Shown here one piece after another: positions 12,322-24,147 of a DNA stretch of 64,000 nt. This DNA comes from Unio delphinus (lineage: Eukaryota; Mollusca; Bivalvia; Unionida; Unionidae): NCBI GenBank assembly GCA_029339505.1, contig JAQISU010000115.1, forward strand, positions 355,001 to 419,000, given 5' to 3'. The notes beneath the pieces are model-generated. The model did no database searches. It had not been told where the DNA came from and saw nothing but the letters and a program-made list of their open reading frames with translations. Every line of letters starts with the position of its first letter. Positions within the stretch are counted from its first letter, which is position 1. A program made the position numbers and the translations under genes.

Positions 12322-12906
12322 GTGAGCCTACAGTTCATAAACAGAGTAAATGTTCATGATTCAGATTGTTGCGGCACTCTGTCTTATGTTTGAGATATAA
12401 TCCTCGAATTTGTTTGTGTGCTTGAGTTCCGATAACGTAAATTGGTATGATGATATTACATTATTAATTACATTCATAATATCTGACGTATAATCATTGG
12501 CGTTGCCAATATGAATCATCAAAATTAAGAAATCGTAATTTACCTTCATTGGAAAATTGTAGGTTATTATTTTAATGAAGGCGAAAAGCATTTGTATCTT
12601 AATATACGGTGTTAAGACTTACATTGATCTTATATATGAATTTAAATGTCTGAAAAAGTTGATTTTCGAAATGTGTTGACTAGTAATTGTTAAAAACTTA
12701 GAAGACATTACGTCTTTTTTGAATATCAAGCGTTGTATATTGATTATGTTGTACTTTAAATATTACTCTCTACTTACACACACAAACATAAATGCAAACA
12801 CACACATGCACACACAAACACACCTATTTACATACACATTTTTTCTAAACCATAGAAGGGTAGAATGTACGTGTTTGATTGAAATAGCCTTTGTGATATT
12901 TTTCAG
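12322..12906 (+). other. Intron 4
   Basis: Non-coding and A+T-rich. It has a loose CA-rich stretch near 12775-12830 and ends with a clean TTTTTCAG acceptor. Confidence 0.65.
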
Positions 12907-13051
12907 GATGGTTTGTATATAACAGACAAGAGAAATAAGCATTACTTGATCGTCAATAAAACGAGTGGGGACCTGTTATATGGAAGTGCGCTCATAAATG
13001 TCCTAGGTTTAACATCATTTCGCCCCGATGTTAAGTTCAATTCTTCTAAGG
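12907..13051 (+). CDS. Exon 5: end of a propeller unit
   Basis: The acceptor is TTTCAG before 12907 and a weak donor, GTTCGT, follows; the phase is 0 to 1 with no stop. It encodes DGLYITDKRNKHYLIVNK and about 30 more residues, a blade of the YWTD propeller. Module 3 has no counterpart between 27291 and 28027, where microsatellite duplications are found instead. Confidence 0.7.
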
Positions 13052-14020
13052 GTTCGTATTTTTGTGTGTCATCATCTATATTGGTTTGACTAAAACTGAA
13101 TCATAATGTCACATCCGATTATTCACATGTGTCGTTAATCCTCTTCATATCTTATCCAATAACGAAGTGTTGACACAGCTCAAACATTCTAGATTTTTGA
13201 TACTTTCTTGGATCTTCCGGAGTTGCTGATAATATGAATTGTTAACAATGTACTTGATATGTTGCATATTGCATCAGGTATACAAAACTATTAAACTCAT
13301 TATTTAATACAATGATAATGATGTATGTTTGAATAGATGCATTCTAGTAACCCCATAATTAATTATATATTGAAACGCAGATCTGTATGAACAATTATAT
13401 AAATCAGGTATGACCATTAGATGAAAAAAATATTAAAACCATAAAATAAAATCATTCTTGTAATACAATGATTATAACATTTTCCTATGGGGATATATGC
13501 TTGTCCACAAATAAATATCAACCGAAACGGATTGCATGCAAAAAAATGCAACGCCAGTTTGTAATAATGAGAGTGTCATCATCTTATCAAAGCTAAAAAA
13601 AACAGTCAGCTGTAGATAGGAGTATTTTCTACTATACCTTCCTCACAATTATAAAAATAAACCAATGTTTACTCACTTGCAGCACAAATACACGAGAACA
13701 AATTTATACGTGAAGGTGATCTTGACTGATTAAAGCAAGAGACTAATAATGACGTTTTTGCAGTATTTCATTTTGGATTGTCAATGATAGACAGACAAAT
13801 CTGTTTAAAGTATGGAGATTTTATGTTTAATGATGAAATAGTTTGAATATAAATTATGAACATGAGGGATCAACAAAAAAGAACATAGTTCTACAAACAA
13901 CCCGCATTTGACAGATTGAAATTTTAAGGCAAAGCCTAACCTACTTACGGAAGAAGAGGTGTCTATGACAGTACGACAGCTGTAATAAATGCCACTGCGT
14001 ATTCATTCATTCTTTTCAAG
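13052..14020 (+). other. Intron 5
   Basis: About 970 bases of A+T-rich sequence with no exon I can defend. Cysteine-rich EGF text would be expected if the module were complete here, and none is seen. Confidence 0.6.
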
Positions 14021-14098
14021 GCCTGGCATGGGACGGATACGATAGATACGTGTACTGGACAGAGGAGGACACAGGCACCATTTTTAGGAATAAAATAG
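14021..14098 (+). CDS. Exon 6: YWTD blade fragment
   Basis: A 78-bp exon in phase 1 to 1 encodes GLAWDGYDRYVYWTEEDTG and a few further residues, with a textbook YWTE motif. The acceptor is TTTTCAAG and the donor GTGATT. The next exon needs an incoming phase of 2, which this exon does not supply, so an intervening exon may be missing or one boundary is misplaced. Confidence 0.7.
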   Translation, partial: AWHGTDTIDTCTGQRRTQAPFLGIK

Positions 14099-14497
14099 GT
14101 GATTTCAGACCATGCATTTTCTATAGACGTCTTACTAAACCATGCGATATCATTATTGTGTCTCATGAACGGTAGATATTTAGACAGTGATTGTGTCCAT
14201 TATATGTTAATTCATACATGCTAAATCACATACACAGACAATACATCTAGTTATGTCCCAATAACGCGAACGTCGGTTCAAGTATATCAGGAACTTTTCG
14301 ATGTGAATATATCTAGTTGGTGACAGAAGAAATGTATATATGTCACACTAAATGTATAATAAACACACATATATCTACATATTTTAGGCACTGTTGAAAT
14401 ATATTTTGTAAAGAATGCAAAGGTATTTCCTACAAATTGCATCTTATCTTTTACAAATTTAAATGCACTAATACTTAAATGTTTCGTTGAAATAAAG

Positions 14498-14635
14498 CCT
14501 GGTGTATTGGATATCCGACAGAAACGGGAGTGTGATACAATGTACCAATGTAAGAGGCCTTAACTTACGTATTGTCTTGGACTCTACAACCGTAGTGGAT
14601 CCCAAATCACTCAGCTTTGATCTGGATCCTAAGAG
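14498..14635 (+). CDS. Exon 7: YWTD blade
   Basis: The phase 2 to 2 exon encodes LVYWISDRNGSVIQC and ends SLSFDLDPKR, a complete propeller blade (YW..D...G.I and the D-P turn). The donor is GTAATC. There are no stops. The acceptor (AATAAAG) has a poor polypyrimidine tract. Confidence 0.75.
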
Positions 14636-16336
14636 GTAATCAACACAGATGCAGTCAATCCCTGACCACATACACTTTCCATTAAAATTATTTTCTTTCA
14701 GTGCCGTCATAATCCACGTATTGCTTGAACTTTCAGATGTACAATGTATATATTAAATATTCCACTATGTTAAAAAATATTTCCTGCGCAAAATGTACAC
14801 CTCAGATTGTTACTGAAAAAATTACCGTAAAGATATAAAATCAAGACAATTTTAATCGCTCGGCTCTATTTTTTTTTTTATCAGGAGCGTTAATATTTTA
14901 GATTGTACTGCATCTACTAGATTTTAGTTTTTTTCCGCACAGACATACATGTATATTTGTAATTTGTATTTGCCTACGTCCCGCATATGAAGATTTTCAA
15001 AGAATGATGCTCTAGATTCATGTATTGATTGCTGGAACTTGGCGTGCCTGTATTCTCATTGACTGTACCAAGTTATTACTCTTTCACTTTTCGGTATTAT
15101 TATTTACAGATAAAAAAAAAGATTTTAGGCCGAGCTAAATTGAAATGTGTAAATTATAGATCGTATTGAAGAGCTATATCCAGTATCTGGGAAAAACATT
15201 AGCACTTTTAGATTTATGTCGTGTTGAATCAAACAAATAGTTCATTTTAAGCGGCATGTATTGTTGGCTTAACGTACTAGCACATGTTATAGCTGAATGG
15301 CTTGTTGATAAGAAACAATTGAAGTTCATTTTAAAGACAGATGGCATAAGAAATGAAAATAGTGGAATGTATTGCAGATGAAAAATTAACAAATTTAACA
15401 CGATTACATTATATTGCTCTGAACGGCTGCAGAAATCATTTAAAGTAAACTTGATATTAGTTGAAACTTTGCAAGGACTGTAATTTAACACCTCAATTAA
15501 AATTAAATTGTTATATTTCAGGTGACAAGTAATTTATGTTAGCAAAAAAGAATTTGTTAAAAATGGGAGTCAATGTATTAATTTGCATTACATCTTATCA
15601 TTTTCCAGTGCTCAACTGTAACGTAAGTTGTAACAGTTAAGTAGTAAAAACTTTTTTTTTACAAGACATGCTCTTTTCAGGTCAACCATAAACGAAGATG
15701 GAATGATATGATCTGCAAATTACGAATTAGTTCATATAGAGTTGTAGTACATATAATTTAGTTCTGCATTGAAAGCTCGTAATTAGGCATGAGACAATAA
15801 TGCAATGTTTAGGTTGTAATGTTTGGTATCGACATATTTAGTCGGAGTTATATATTTCAGTGGCATGATTAAATGTGGATAGATTCAAATGTGAAGGATA
15901 TAACGTTCTCACACAATATTAACGAACATGTAATCATCGTTCTAAATGTTTGAATTCCCAGGCATGAGTTACTTCTTGGGTGACTCTCTCGTTAAATAAA
16001 TTGGCATGAGGTAAGAAGATTAGCTTGTTTAGCTCAAATTGTTATAATGAATCCTCAGTGAATAAATGGAATCTAAAAATGTGTCCATAAATTTTTCTCT
16101 GTATTCGAACTTTATACTTCTGAATACCATTTAATTATTCATATTGTACATTGTTTTCGGTATGACTTGGCAATTGAGTCAACATGATTGCAGGCCCATA
16201 TCATTTGCATTAAAGTGTTTTCTAGCGGCGGCAAAGCAAAGATTGTATGCATCGAGATCCTTTTGCAAAATATGTCTATTTGATTACACAACGCAAGTAA
16301 CGATGACACGAAATACTGGATGATACTTTGGATAAT

Positions 16337-16413
<77 letters not shown>

Positions 16414-17171
16414 CACGAATATCGATAATGTAAGAATCTAACAAACAGCACGTTTTGTTACATTTTACTTAAATATTTTTTTCAACCAAAATCATCCATA
16501 TATTATCCATGTCACATTTTCGTTTCATAGAATGCCTAACATATAAATTGCTTTGTTTGTCTACTAAATAAAGTTAGAAAGATAGTTAGATTTAGTGTTA
16601 ATGATACTTAATGCATTTAGATTTTTGTCTACAACACTCAGTTTGATAACTGTTCCTCTTTGACGACTCAATCTTGATGTTTTGAAATATTAACGTATAC
16701 TGCATGTCTCAGGAGACATAATCTATGCATATTAAAATATATATCAAGTACTTAATGAAGATGTTTATTGCTTGTTTTTCCTTCATTCTTGTCGTAATTA
16801 AAAAATCAGTTTCATTTGTTGTAGATGCTGTAGGGTTTAACGCCATTTCTCTGCACACTATCTACCTATCTATTGGCTATACATTGCGGCCAGTATTATT
16901 GGCGGAGGAAGAACCAGGGAAATACCCCTGGAAAGAACAACCGACCCACGAGAAGCTACCGGCTAGCTTTCTCACATAACTACGTTAGCCCAATCTTAGA
17001 CTCGAACCCACGTAGACAGAGATGAGATGGAAGTGATCCGAAACAGAGAGCGTTTGAGACCACTCGACCGATCAGGGACAATAAAAAAATTCAGAGAAAC
17101 ATATGTGTAAGATAATGTGTTAAAAGGATTGAAATATAATCGCGTACATAATGGTACAAATTGTCTTGAAG
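14636..17171 (+). other. Intron 7 with microsatellite and SINE
   Basis: Long non-coding stretch. It holds (TA)n at about 16339-16412 and a tRNA-derived SINE at about 16830-17085 on the minus strand. Nothing coding was recognised. Confidence 0.65.
16830..17085 (-). mobile_element. tRNA-derived SINE
   Basis: Read on the minus strand, the right end has an A-box-like TGGTCGAGTGG followed about 55 bases later by a B-box GGGTTCGAGTC. This is the internal RNA polymerase III promoter layout of a tRNA head. A non-tRNA body follows to about 16830. Target duplications and the tail were not resolved. Confidence 0.6.
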
Positions 17172-17295
17172 GATCTTTTTCCTGGACACGTTAGGAAAAG
17201 ACCAAATCCATATTAGGTCCTTCATGCTTGATGGTTCCAACCCCAGAACGTTCCGTTTAAGTGAAAGAAACATTGATATGCTTGAAGCATACAAG
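17172..17295 (+). CDS. Exon 8: YWTD blade
   Basis: The phase 2 to 0 exon encodes IFFLDTLGKDQIH and then FMLDGSNPRTF, the typical 'D..G.NP..L' ending of a class B repeat. A strong donor, GTAAGT, follows. There is no stop. The canonical YWTD is degenerate here (FFLD). The phase agrees with exon 7 before it and exon 9 after it. Confidence 0.75.
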
Positions 17296-17812
17296 GTAAG
17301 TATCCAATCTTTTGTTGCAAAAATTGAGAGAAAAAACTTAGCTGTTAATGTTGACGTTAATAATAATAATAATAATAATAATAAGAATAATAATAATAAT
17401 AATTATAATAATAATAGTAATACTATTACCACTACTAATAACAATAATACTAACAATACAAATACCGTAAATTGTTAGTAATATTATTATTATTGTTATC
17501 ATATTTACTATTATACTATTATAATATTATTATACACTACTTATATGTTCGGCTCGACGTTTTTAGATCAATTAATACCTTTGTTTTTCAAATGCACATA
17601 CATTATATCATTATGAGACATATTATACAATATATTTATATAGTAAAACAAATGTTATCTTTTCCTTTTCCGTTTTTCATTGCTAAGTAATTGGTAGCAA
17701 TTATCTGGAGATATTCTTTTTATTTTTCTTTGTTAACCGTTTCAAGGAATGTTTATCGGTATTCAATTGTATTGAGAACTTATTATCATGAGCCTCATTT
17801 GATCATTTTTAG
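17296..17812 (+). other. Intron 8 with AAT repeat
   Basis: Non-coding, with an interrupted (AAT)n tract at about 17359-17465. Poly-Asn reading frames across it are spurious. Confidence 0.7.
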
Positions 17813-17969
17813 GGACACATGCTCGCGATATCCAGTGATGTTAACATGACATTAATTGTGTCTTATTCCATAAGCACTGGGGAAGAGACAACATCAGGCG
17901 TATCTCCTAACACAGGAAAAATTTTATCAATAACGATATTTGATGAAAACATTCGTCAAAATGAAACAG
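17813..17969 (+). CDS. Exon 9: last propeller 1 exon
   Basis: Acceptor TTTTTAG, donor GTAAAT, phase 0 to 1. It encodes HMLAISSDVNMTLIVSYSIS and a Thr/Ser-rich tail. It sits where the sixth blade joins the EGF module, and its outgoing phase 1 matches EGF 1. No stop. Confidence 0.65.
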
Positions 17970-18656
17970 GTAAATGTAGCATTGTATTGTTCATAATAGT
18001 ATATTCATTCAAAGCTACTATTGCTCTCTCACTTAAATATATCGATTAAACGTAATCATTTTCAATACAACATTAGAGAAAAAGATTGTCGTGTTTACTA
18101 TATTTTTCAATAATGTCTTTTCAGAAATATAACATAATCTAATTATCCAATTTTGTTGTCATTGTTTATTTTGTCCACGTAATTGGGGTAAGACTTAAGT
18201 ACAAGAATTATTGCGCTTGGTTACCTGATCATAACAAGGACGACGCCAAAATAAACCGGCAAATCGCAAAGTTATCTTCAGAAACATAAATATATAGAGT
18301 ATTTTCTATGCCTAAGGTGCAGTCGATCGACATATATTGATATTTGTGTCGTTTTAAGTTATCACCTCAAACTTGTTGTGATATAGTCGACTAACCTGGA
18401 TAATTTCATTTCTATATTGTCAAACCATTATTCAAAGATAGTTCTTTTTCGGGAAGCGTTCATGTTACATTATTATGATTTCAGAGAAAATCTTGGCTAT
18501 ATTGGGATTATTTTAAAACTTGATTCAAGTTATATATTATATCGCCGGGAAATATCCACACGGTGCTATAAATGCATTATCATGCCCATTCGATTATTGG
18601 CTTGAATACGTTTATTAATAGCAAACGTTCCTAATACTTACTTTACGTTTTGTCAG
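17970..18656 (+). other. Intron 9
   Basis: About 690 bases of A+T-rich sequence; nothing recognised. Confidence 0.65.
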
Positions 18657-18776
18657 GGCCGTGCTATCGCCCTAATGAAGTGTGTCAGCACATTTGCATT
18701 CCCCATGGACAAAGTAGGGAATGTCAATGCCGATCTGGGTTTAATCTTACATTCGACGGACTTCACTGTACATGAG
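18657..18776 (+). pseudogene. Exon 10: EGF-like module 1, stop at its end
   Basis: The exon has six cysteines in EGF spacing (CYRPNEVCQHIC, then CQC, then HC) and phase 1 to 1 boundaries. An in-frame TGA at 18773-18775 lies one base before the donor GTAATT. If the donor is right the reading frame ends here; it would then be either a truncated secreted product or damage. Confidence 0.75.
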
Positions 18777-19456
<680 letters not shown>

Positions 19457-19688
19457 AGCGTAAAGAAATCCAACTCATTCTGGTAGTCGACTCGACGGAC
19501 AACACCGTCTACCAAATCAACATGTTAGATGATATTGAGAAATTGCAGGGAATAGACATCACATCAAGAGAATCTCTGACAGGAATTACATACAGCCCCT
19601 TTGATAATGTTCTCATGTTCTCATTTTCGGCGCATCATCTGCTCTGTATATCACTCACCATAACGGCACAATAAAAACACTAGTTCCC
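19457..19688 (+). pseudogene. Exon 11: propeller 2, first exon, frameshifted
   Basis: The phase 1 start encodes QLILVVDSTDNTVYQINML and a blade-like continuation (GITYSPFDN). Near 19610 the homologous reading switches to another frame (ALYITHHNGTIKTL), so a small indel is present. The donor GTATGT follows. Confidence 0.7.
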
Positions 19689-20250
19689 GTATGTACGTAA
19701 TATAATGCATTTGTTAGCTAACAATATAGACCATACAAAATAAAAAAATCAATGAACATATACTATTGAGCAAATCTAAAGCTGGATTGTAACCCAAGAT
19801 CATTATAAAACTGAACATTTACATGTTAATTAAACTAACAGTACAGTGTAAATAGATTTAGTTTAATTGAAAATATTAGGTTATTCCAAGTGTACATTAC
19901 AACAGACAATTCATTAATGACAAGCTTTAAATATTTATTCCGATTCTGGGATAATCGCTGAACATGAAGCATTATACAAATATAAAATAAGTGGAATTCT
20001 TTTCACATTTTCTGGGATTTCAAGCACTAGTGTTTCTTGATCTTCATCTGGGTCATCGATTATCTATAAAATACTATACATATATAATACATTATGTCCT
20101 TGTATATTTGTATAAACGTGGATACACTAATGGAAACACACGATTCCTGGTATGAAAAGATGAAAGGTTTAACATTGATCAGCGATACAATATGTACCAG
20201 TTCACGTATATAACGTAATTCGAGATTCAAATAATATGAAATCATTTCAG

Positions 20251-20494
20251 ACAAGAACATGCTCCTTCAGAACATAACAACTTTTTCAGCGCCCTATGAT
20301 GATGTTGTGTATACCCCCAATCGATTTGCTGTAGACCTTTCAACAGCGGACATTTACTAAACAGTAACCAACAACCAGAGAGTTAACAAAACAGATGAGA
20401 GTTACATCAGTGTTATATCTCCCACTGGAAGACAACGGAATTAGGTTATTGGCCTAAATGATCCCTAGGGGTTAGTCCTGTATCCATCGAAAGG
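20251..20494 (+). pseudogene. Exon 12: propeller 2 blade exon, three stops
   Basis: Acceptor CATTTCAG, donor GTAGGC, phase 1 to 2, the same phases as exons 3 and 17. The text includes NRFAVDLSTADIY. TAA at 20358-20360 falls where the YW pair should be, and TAG codons follow at 20442-20444 and 20466-20468. A (ATGT)n microsatellite begins just after the donor (20507-20573). Confidence 0.75.
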
Positions 20495-20505
20495 GTAGGC
20501 GGATC

Positions 20506-20537
<32 letters not shown>

Positions 20538-20730
20538 TGTATGTATGTATGTATGTATGTATGTATGTATGTCTCATGTTGTGTCATCTTGAGACGTTTA
20601 TATCAGACGGAAAGTTTTTAAGCGTTGATTAGCAAATTACATCATATGAAGACCGTTCTGTTAGTGATTATATTAGCGCAATTTTACAAAATTTTATATT
20701 TTTAATCAAGCGTCGAATGTTTCGTTTCAG

Positions 20731-20859
20731 ATTGTTGTTTTACTCCGAAGGTCAATTGAGCCCTTATTATTAGCAAGGCCAATATGGACGGTAGTCAGTG
20801 GTCAATTTTACTGAAACTTCATTTAGAAAATCCCACAGACCTCACCATCGATTACAAAA
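20731..20859 (+). pseudogene. Exon 13: propeller 2 blade, frameshifted
   Basis: The exon starts in phase 2 with LLFYSEG, the counterpart of LLYWSD in exon 4. Beyond about 20760 the homology (ANMDGSQWSIL and PTDLTIDYK) lies in another frame. Acceptor TTTCAG; donor GTAATT. Confidence 0.65.
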
Positions 20860-21386
<527 letters not shown>

Positions 21387-21512
21387 AAGACATCCTGTAC
21401 TACATCGATTGCCTTCGTCATAGTGTCAGATACTGCAATATGGACGGAACAGGTCACAATACGCTGCAGTTGTCGATGATAATTATCTCCTCATTTCCAC
21501 AACAAGAAAATC
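21387..21512 (+). CDS. Exon 14: propeller 2 blade
   Basis: Acceptor TTTCAG. It encodes DILYYIDCLRHSVRYCNMDG, a degenerate YWTD blade (YYID). The likely donor is the non-standard GCAAGT at 21513. No stop within the exon. Confidence 0.6.
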
Positions 21513-21873
21513 GCAAGTATTGTTTAATAGAAATTATGGATTCATCCAAATTAATATAATTTGATACAATCAGAGATCTTTAGCGGATATTCAGTTGGTT
21601 AGTAATGTTTTACATTTTATACGTATTGTTTATGCGGTATCAAATGGTGTAATATTACCATAATAAACTGAATCAGATAATGTATATTTGTATTTGATGG
21701 CTTCTATTAAACTTAAATCCTTCACAAACGATGTCATATTATCATACTATATCCGTATTGCAGTAGAAAAGACATACCAATAGACAGGCAATTGCTTATA
21801 TATGCGAGAAGTTATTAGGCGTTTGAAAAATATAAATTACAATGCATTTTAATTGTTTTATTGGAATAAACAG

Positions 21874-21986
21874 GAGTATTATTCAAGTCGATTTATCCAA
21901 TCCGAGTGTAACGAAGACGTTTGCTCATTACGGAGAGCTGGGAAGAATTAGTTTCATCAGCATGTTTGCATCATCCACCAGGAATA
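21874..21986 (+). CDS. Exon 15: end of propeller 2
   Basis: Acceptor AACAG, strong donor GTGAGT. It encodes SIIQVDLSNPSVTKTFAHYG and about 17 more residues, matching the last strand pair of a propeller before the EGF module. Confidence 0.6.
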
Positions 21987-22345
21987 GTGAGTGCCCACAC
22001 ATGACATAAGAACGTACTTAGAATAGATTTTAACATGCATCAATCTATAAATCAATGTACATTGAGTATGTGAAGGGTTTGTTATATAATTAATAATTTA
22101 CTGTTGAGATGGTTAATACCATATTGTATGCATCGCTGAGTGCACATAGAAAGCATTTAACAGTTTAATATGCATACAAAATAATACAACATACTTATTT
22201 ATTACTACATATCATAAATGACTTATGTCATCGATAATATAAATACCGAATATTGAATCGACCAATAATAAATCTTATATAGTCTAATGATTGTGTATCT
22301 GATGATTGGGGTGACCCTTAATTATTAATATCATCCGTTTATCAG

Positions 22346-22474
22346 CAAATACTTTATGTGAATATGATAATGGAGGATGTTCCACGCTTTGCTTCCCTAA
22401 GCCGGGTGGTCGTATATGCGGTTGTGAAGATGGCATAGAAATTAAAGATGGAAGTGATACAGTATGTTCAATCA
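22346..22474 (+). CDS. Exon 16: EGF-like module 2
   Basis: Acceptor TTATCAG, donor GTAAGC, phase 1 to 1. It has six cysteines in EGF order: CEYDNGGCSTLC, then CGC, then a final C; Asn-Gly-Gly-Cys is typical of LRP EGF modules. There is no stop or frameshift, making this one of the best preserved exons. Confidence 0.85.
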
Positions 22475-23667
22475 GTAAGCATGCTTTTGACCAAAATAAC
22501 TATATCATTCTTACGTGAGATAAGCAAAATTTAAATAATTAAGATATACAATTCGTGACATGAATGTAACAACGGATTATTCAACAATTTCAATGTGTAC
22601 AATCTACACTGATCTATTAACAGGTGAAGCATGATCTTTCTAAATTGTGTACAGGCGAACTATCTCATGAGCTTAATTCTATATTTTGATATGTTTGTGG
22701 CGTTTAAAAAAACGAAAGCTGTATTCGGGCTGGTGCTATCTGTAGTATTTACATCTTGAAATAATATGTATCTTGTAATTTTAATATTGTTTTCCAAAAG
22801 ATGTTATCATCATAAAACATGCATTTGTAAGATGTACTAAAAGTTCCTCAATACTAAGATATTTGACTCAGTTCACTGGAACATGCATTGGAGTCAAAAC
22901 GAGGCAGCGACGTCAATGTGTTTGTTACAGCGATACGTTACTGATAAAAATGTTTCTACAGCGCACTGGTATGCATACACTTACTAGTTTACATCAGTGG
23001 AACACCATGTGCTATCTTGATGTTTACATAATTTAAAGATAAAGATGTTACTAATCTTTCACATGAAATTTAAAAACAATAATCTCTCATCGTATTAAGA
23101 ATAATAAAAAACCACACTATAAAATCAAATGAAACGTTACATTTCGTAGTTATAATCAGCAAAGCCACAATCCTTTGTGTATCGAAAACATACCGAACTT
23201 AATTTCATGATTTCTCACTCTAATTTGCAAACATTTCAAGTCCATTTTGGATTTTTTCTTTCACAGAGTCGTGAAATTAGACAAGTTTAATGCATGGCGC
23301 ATTGACTATTTATACTAAAAAGTTTAGATGTAAAAGTAAGTTCAGAGGAGTGTATATTGTGCTAATTGTACTTCAGTTGAGACAGTTTGGAATGGATTTA
23401 TGTATAGTCCATAATATACAGGTGTCCTAGAGGTGATAGTTATTAAGCAAATATGACCAATGTATTCTCATATATAAGAAGTACTCCATACATATAAAAT
23501 ATTTTGAATTCGATATATTGTGCATTTCCATATCCCCGAAACGTTGAAACAGGTTGTGTTCCGTTACAAAACGTTCTAAGTTAAACTTTAAACTTTTAAA
23601 CTTTAATTAATTTTGTGTTTGCTGCATGTAGTTACATTTAATGTAAATAATGCATTCTTTATTTCAG
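22475..23667 (+). other. Intron 16
   Basis: About 1.2 kb without recognisable coding sequence or repeats. Confidence 0.6.
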
Positions 23668-23715
23668 TGAATGATCCGGTTCTGCTAATGACCTCGAGTA
23701 AGACTTCGTGTAAAG

Positions 23716-23761
<46 letters not shown>

Positions 23762-24147
23762 CACATTAGTTTAGAAGGAATTCTCGTCCAGCGACATATC
23801 TATCCATATAATTGTACCGGACAACCACTGTTTACAACCATAGCAGGAGATAACACATTACATCACACATACATGCACGATTATAATTCACGCAAAATAT
23901 ACAGGGATGCCAGTTTCTCTATCGATTTACCTGGAAAAAATGAAATGACTATGTTCCACAGACGACATTCACGTGATTGTATCAGTTTGGCGGTGGACTG
24001 GATCAGCCATAACATTTACTGGACACACCCATCATACAAGTGGATCATGGTTCAATCCATTCTAAGCAATGACATGTCTATCCACCGTGTTATCATTCAT
24101 AATAATCTTGACCGACCTCGTACATTGGCTCTTGACCCGATGGAAGG
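23668..24147 (+). pseudogene. Exon 17: propeller 3, first YWTD exon, interrupted by a (TA)n tract
   Basis: Acceptor ATTTCAG and donor GTAAGT, with the same GTAAGTCC context as exon 3. The exon opens with NDPVLLMTSSKTS. A (TA)n expansion at 23718-23759 falls where exon 3 has KDIFILPL, and the homologous text after it is in another frame. From about 23790 to the end it is open, with LAVDWISHNIYW (Trp intact) and LALDPMEG. It is clearly a duplicate of exon 3. Confidence 0.8.
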
